From: Desulfomonilaceae bacterium | Lineage (GTDB): Bacteria > Desulfobacterota > Desulfomonilia > Desulfomonilales > Desulfomonilaceae | Direction of reading: 5' to 3' | Length of the DNA: 33,572 nt | Assembly (NCBI GenBank): GCA_031082285.1 | Contig: JAVHLK010000015.1 | Coordinates: 35,777-69,348 of the forward strand | Shown: positions 31,227-33,572 of the stretch, in pieces | Layout: every line of letters begins with the position of its first letter | How positions within the stretch are numbered: position 1 is the stretch's first letter | Made by a program: the position numbers and the translations under genes | Notes under the pieces: model-generated | What the model was told of the DNA's origin: nothing | The model's input: only the letters and a program-made list of their open reading frames with translations | Database searches by the model: none

Positions 31227-32171
31227 ATGAGGGTAGGACTCAAAATATTCGCGGGAAATTCCAACCTGGGTTTGGCCGAAGCCATCACACGATATATGGG
31301 CATCCCCCTTGGATCCGCAATGGTCGGTTCGTTCAGTGACGGAGAGATCCAGGTGGAGTTCAAGGAGAATGTCCGGGGCATGGATGTGTTCGTCGTCCAA
31401 TCGACGTGCCAGCCCGTCAACGACAATATGATCGAACTGCTGATCATGATCGACGCACTCAAGAGAGCCTCTGCGAGCCGTGTCACCGCGGTGATGCCCT
31501 ATTACGGCTACGCGCGCCAGGACCGTAAGGTGGCCAGCCGCGCTCCCATCACCGCCAAGCTGGTCGCGGACATCATTACCGCTGCCGGCGCGGACCGCGT
31601 CCTGACCATCGACCTCCACGCAGGTCAGATACAAGGATTCTTCGATATCCCGGTGGATCACCTGTACGCAGGTCCCATAATGGCCGAGGCTATGAAGGTG
31701 GAACACGACACGAGCCGCTTCACGGTGGTATCTCCGGATGCCGGAGGGGTCGAGCGCGCAAGGGCTTTTGCAAAAAGACTGGGAAGCAGTCTGGCAATTA
31801 TCGACAAGCGCCGTTCAAAGCCGAATGAATCGGAAGTGATGAACGTGATCGGGGATGTTGCCGACAGAGAGGCCGTGTTGCTTGACGATTTGGTGGACAC
31901 GGCGGGTACTCTCGTCAAGGGTGCGCATGCCCTCCAAAGAGCCGGCGCGAGTCATATCTATGCGTGTTGCACGCACCCGGTCCTGTCCGGGGATGCAGTG
32001 AGAAAGATCAACGAGTCACCTATCGAGAAGCTCTATATGACCGATACCATTCCGACCGCCGACAAGGTGAAGGAATGCCCGAAATTGCACGTGGAATCCG
32101 TCGCGCCGCTCCTCGGCGAAGCAATCAGCAGGATTCATCGCGAAGTGTCGGTCTCGGAGCTTTTCGTCTGA
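31227..32171 (+). CDS. prs: Ribose-phosphate pyrophosphokinase (PRPP synthetase)
   Basis: This 314-residue enzyme makes PRPP from ribose-5-phosphate and ATP, feeding purine, pyrimidine, His, Trp and NAD synthesis. FSDGEIQVEFKENVRGMDVF and YYGYARQDRK are the ATP and regulatory segments, His131 in DLHAGQIQGFFDIP is catalytic, and DDLVDTAGT (220-228) is the PRPP-binding loop. Length and motifs match class I enzymes. GAGGAG precedes the ATG. rplY follows 69 bases later, the common prs-rplY order, so they probably share the promoter upstream. Confidence 0.96.
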   Translation: MRVGLKIFAGNSNLGLAEAITRYMGIPLGSAMVGSFSDGEIQVEFKENVRGMDVFVVQSTCQPVNDNMIELLIMIDALKRASASRVTAVMPYYGYARQDRKVASRAPITAKLVADIITAAGADRVLTIDLHAGQIQGFFDIPVDHLYAGPIMAEAMKVEHDTSRFTVVSPDAGGVERARAFAKRLGSSLAIIDKRRSKPNESEVMNVIGDVADREAVLLDDLVDTAGTLVKGAHALQRAGASHIYACCTHPVLSGDAVRKINESPIEKLYMTDTIPTADKVKECPKLHVESVAPLLGEAISRIHREVSVSELFV

Positions 32172-32240
32172 TGCTCGTTATACAAGGCCGCCATCAGAGG
32201 TAGTGTCCATCAACCGATGGGGCCCTTGCCGGAGGAAAGT

Positions 32241-32891
32241 ATGAACAAAGTAGCGTTGAACGTGGAAAAACGATCTCAGACCGGGAAAGGACCGGCCCGT
32301 CGATTGAGGGCTGCGGGAAAGGCCCCCGCCGTGTTTTACGGAAAGAATATTGAGCCGATCAAGCTGAGCGTCGATGTTCACGAATTCGGAAAGATCATGG
32401 AAAAAGGCGGTCGCAACACCCTGTTTGACTTGCAGGTTCGCGAGAACGGGGGAACGGTCAACCATGTCGCGGTCTTGAAAGAGCGCCAGGTTAGGCCCGT
32501 CGATGGAGCCCTCATTCATGTGGATTTCCTCGAAGTCTTCATGGACGAGCCCATCCAGGTCAATGTCCAGATCGATTTTGTCGGCAAGTCCATCGGCGTC
32601 GAGAATGGGGGCCTGTTTCAGCCGGTAGTCAGAGAACTTCAGATCTCGTGCCTCCCCAACGACATTCCAACCACGTTGGAGATCGACATCTCGGACTTGG
32701 ATGTGGGGCACTCGATGAACGTAAGCCAGATGAAGATGCCAAAAGGCGTCACCCTTTTGCATGAGGATGATTTCGTCGTCGCGTCCGTCGTGGCGCCAAA
32801 GAGGCTCGAACTCGAAGAGGTTGAAGCCGAGGCTGAAGAAGCGGCCGAGGCCGCTGAAGCGGAAACCGCTGAGGCTGAAAAGAGCGAATAG
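32241..32891 (+). CDS. rplY: 50S ribosomal protein L25/general stress protein Ctc
   Basis: This 216-residue protein is the long (Ctc/TL5) form of L25 and binds 5S rRNA. The N-terminal L25 domain starts KRSQTGKGPARRLRAAGKAP (about 1-95) and is followed by the Ctc beta domain (about 100-185, PIQVNVQIDFVGKS to GVTLLHEDDFVV). The tail from about residue 190 is a low-complexity Glu/Ala stretch, common in this form. GGAGG lies five bases before the ATG. The usual downstream neighbour pth is not found in the remaining 680 bases. Confidence 0.95.
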   Translation: MNKVALNVEKRSQTGKGPARRLRAAGKAPAVFYGKNIEPIKLSVDVHEFGKIMEKGGRNTLFDLQVRENGGTVNHVAVLKERQVRPVDGALIHVDFLEVFMDEPIQVNVQIDFVGKSIGVENGGLFQPVVRELQISCLPNDIPTTLEIDISDLDVGHSMNVSQMKMPKGVTLLHEDDFVVASVVAPKRLELEEVEAEAEEAAEAAEAETAEAEKSE

Positions 32892-32921
32892 TTCGGGACC
32901 GATCCATGTCCCCACACGATA

Positions 32922-32958
32922 CGGGAACAGGTCTTACGGCAATCGCGATCTGTTCCCG
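32922..32958 (+). terminator. Hairpin downstream of rplY
   Basis: cgggaacaggtc (32922-32933) pairs with gatctgttcccg (32947-32958), with one G-T pair and a 13-base loop. A run of nine C follows instead of T, so it is not a classic intrinsic terminator; it may stop decay or help termination of prs-rplY. Confidence 0.4.
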
Positions 32959-33486
32959 CCCCCCCCCTTGCCGTCCCGGAACCGACACCGGGCACCCGGT
33001 TTCCGCCTTCACATTTCTACCTGCAGGATTTTCCCGCTACGTCCCCGCAATCGTGACGCGGTGTGCGAAAAAACACCCTGTTCGAAAAAGGATCCCCGGA
33101 CTCAGGAGCAGACCGGGGACGGAGGGTATGGTATGGTGGGGACAAAGAACCCGCGGGATACGCCGTGCGAAGTCTTGCCCTCGTGGTGAAAATCCGAGCT
33201 TGGTCTCGGAGCTTCCGGAGTAGACATAAGCCGTCGCCCGCCGATCATGGGACCGCCCGGAAGCGGCATGACGACCGCTCCCGGGGCCTCCGGAGGAGTG
33301 CATGCGCGGTGGCCTCTCGGTTCTGTGGAGACCCCGGCGGTCGATGAGGCTGAGTATGATGCGGCTTGCGGTCATTGAATGAGCAAGTTTCGTGCCAACA
33401 TCGCAACCGAGGAAGAGTCCGCAGGCACCGGGCGGAAACAGGGTTTGGATGAATGTGTATCAGTGGGGGGGGCCGCGATGTGTCAC

Positions 33487-33572
33487 ATGATCTTGGTGGA
33501 TACCTCAACACCTTGAGATCACCATCTATTTGGCCTGCAACAAAGTAGGCGCATGGTGTAAACTACTTGGAC
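33487..33572 (+). pseudogene. Possible decayed PIN-domain (VapC-like) toxin start
   Basis: From ATG at 33487 the frame reads MILVDTSTP, then TGA (33514-33516), then DHHL. MILVDTS followed at the same spacing by DHL is the usual start of VapC-type PIN toxins (MILVDTSxWxDHL), so the TGA falls near the Trp position. A second in-frame stop follows. The window ends at once and no antitoxin gene is clear upstream. It may be a gene remnant or chance. Confidence 0.25.

Larger units (their letters stand above)
32892..33572. other. Non-coding stretch at the right edge
   Basis: Apart from the hairpin at 32922-32958 and a possible decayed PIN-toxin start at 33487, I see no gene. A 26-codon frame from 33302 has a good ribosome binding site but no protein-like content. 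GC-rich short stems (for example 33093-33119) are scattered through it. Confidence 0.5.

Noticed and set aside
33302-33382. 26-codon frame with a good ribosome binding site
   Set aside because: The product is Arg-rich with no recognisable feature and nothing follows that it could control as a leader.

Overview
This is a chromosomal window from an anaerobic, Gram-negative bacterium with medium-to-high GC. The gene content fits a deltaproteobacterium (Desulfobacterota) best. It includes a B12-dependent class II ribonucleotide reductase, an EFR1-type flavodoxin/2[4Fe-4S] protein, an AmmeMemoRadiSam radical SAM enzyme, Mpl acting on meso-diaminopimelate peptides, a DUF1844 protein beside rpmB, and PilZ and helix-turn-helix proteins of a style common in that group. 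The phylum is an inference; no rRNA is present. Most of the window is ordinary housekeeping. I see no CRISPR array, phage, intact IS element, tRNA or rRNA.

Layout. 1-1.2 kb: EFR1 ferredoxin. 1.4-5.8 kb (minus strand): a TetR regulator followed by a tightly overlapped SsuABC/TauABC-like ABC importer and a UbiA/MenA prenyltransferase, with a paired palindromic operator in front of the regulator. 5.8-6.6 kb: non-coding, holding a 256-bp element with 16-bp terminal inverted repeats. 6.6-9.2 kb: alpha-glucan phosphorylase. 9.2-10.6 kb: a PilZ protein, a small exported Cys-rich ORF interrupted by an in-frame TGA, and dispersed repeats. 10.6-13.1 kb (minus): Hsp20, a frameshifted DnaJ-family protein, DUF1844, a possible CxxC micro-ORF and ribosomal protein L28. 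13.2-16 kb (minus): a secreted TPR protein and an MltD-like protein that has lost its catalytic Glu. 16.2-19.7 kb (minus): Rpe, AmrS, Mpl and a small winged-helix protein.

19.9-22.2 kb (plus): two overlapping GNAT acetyltransferases (the second AcuA-like), cytidine deaminase, and a zinc-ribbon protein that shares an N-terminal helical domain with the PilZ protein. 22.5-25.3 kb: NrdJ. 25.3-29.3 kb (minus): bifunctional Rel (p)ppGpp enzyme and Der GTPase, the latter with an 18-bp perfect palindrome just before its start. 29.6-31 kb: a lipoprotein and two hypotheticals. 31.2-32.9 kb: prs-rplY (L25/Ctc) behind a good sigma70 promoter. The last 680 bp carry no convincing gene, only a possible decayed PIN-toxin start at the edge.

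The signals most worth following are the TGA-interrupted Cys-rich exported ORF, the pseudo-enzyme lytic transglycosylase next to the TPR protein, the operator-like palindromes (before tetR, hsp20, der and the Cys-rich ORF), the shared helical domain in two unlinked genes, and a family of dispersed short inverted repeats. I do not see a clearly new multi-gene defence or biosynthetic system here.
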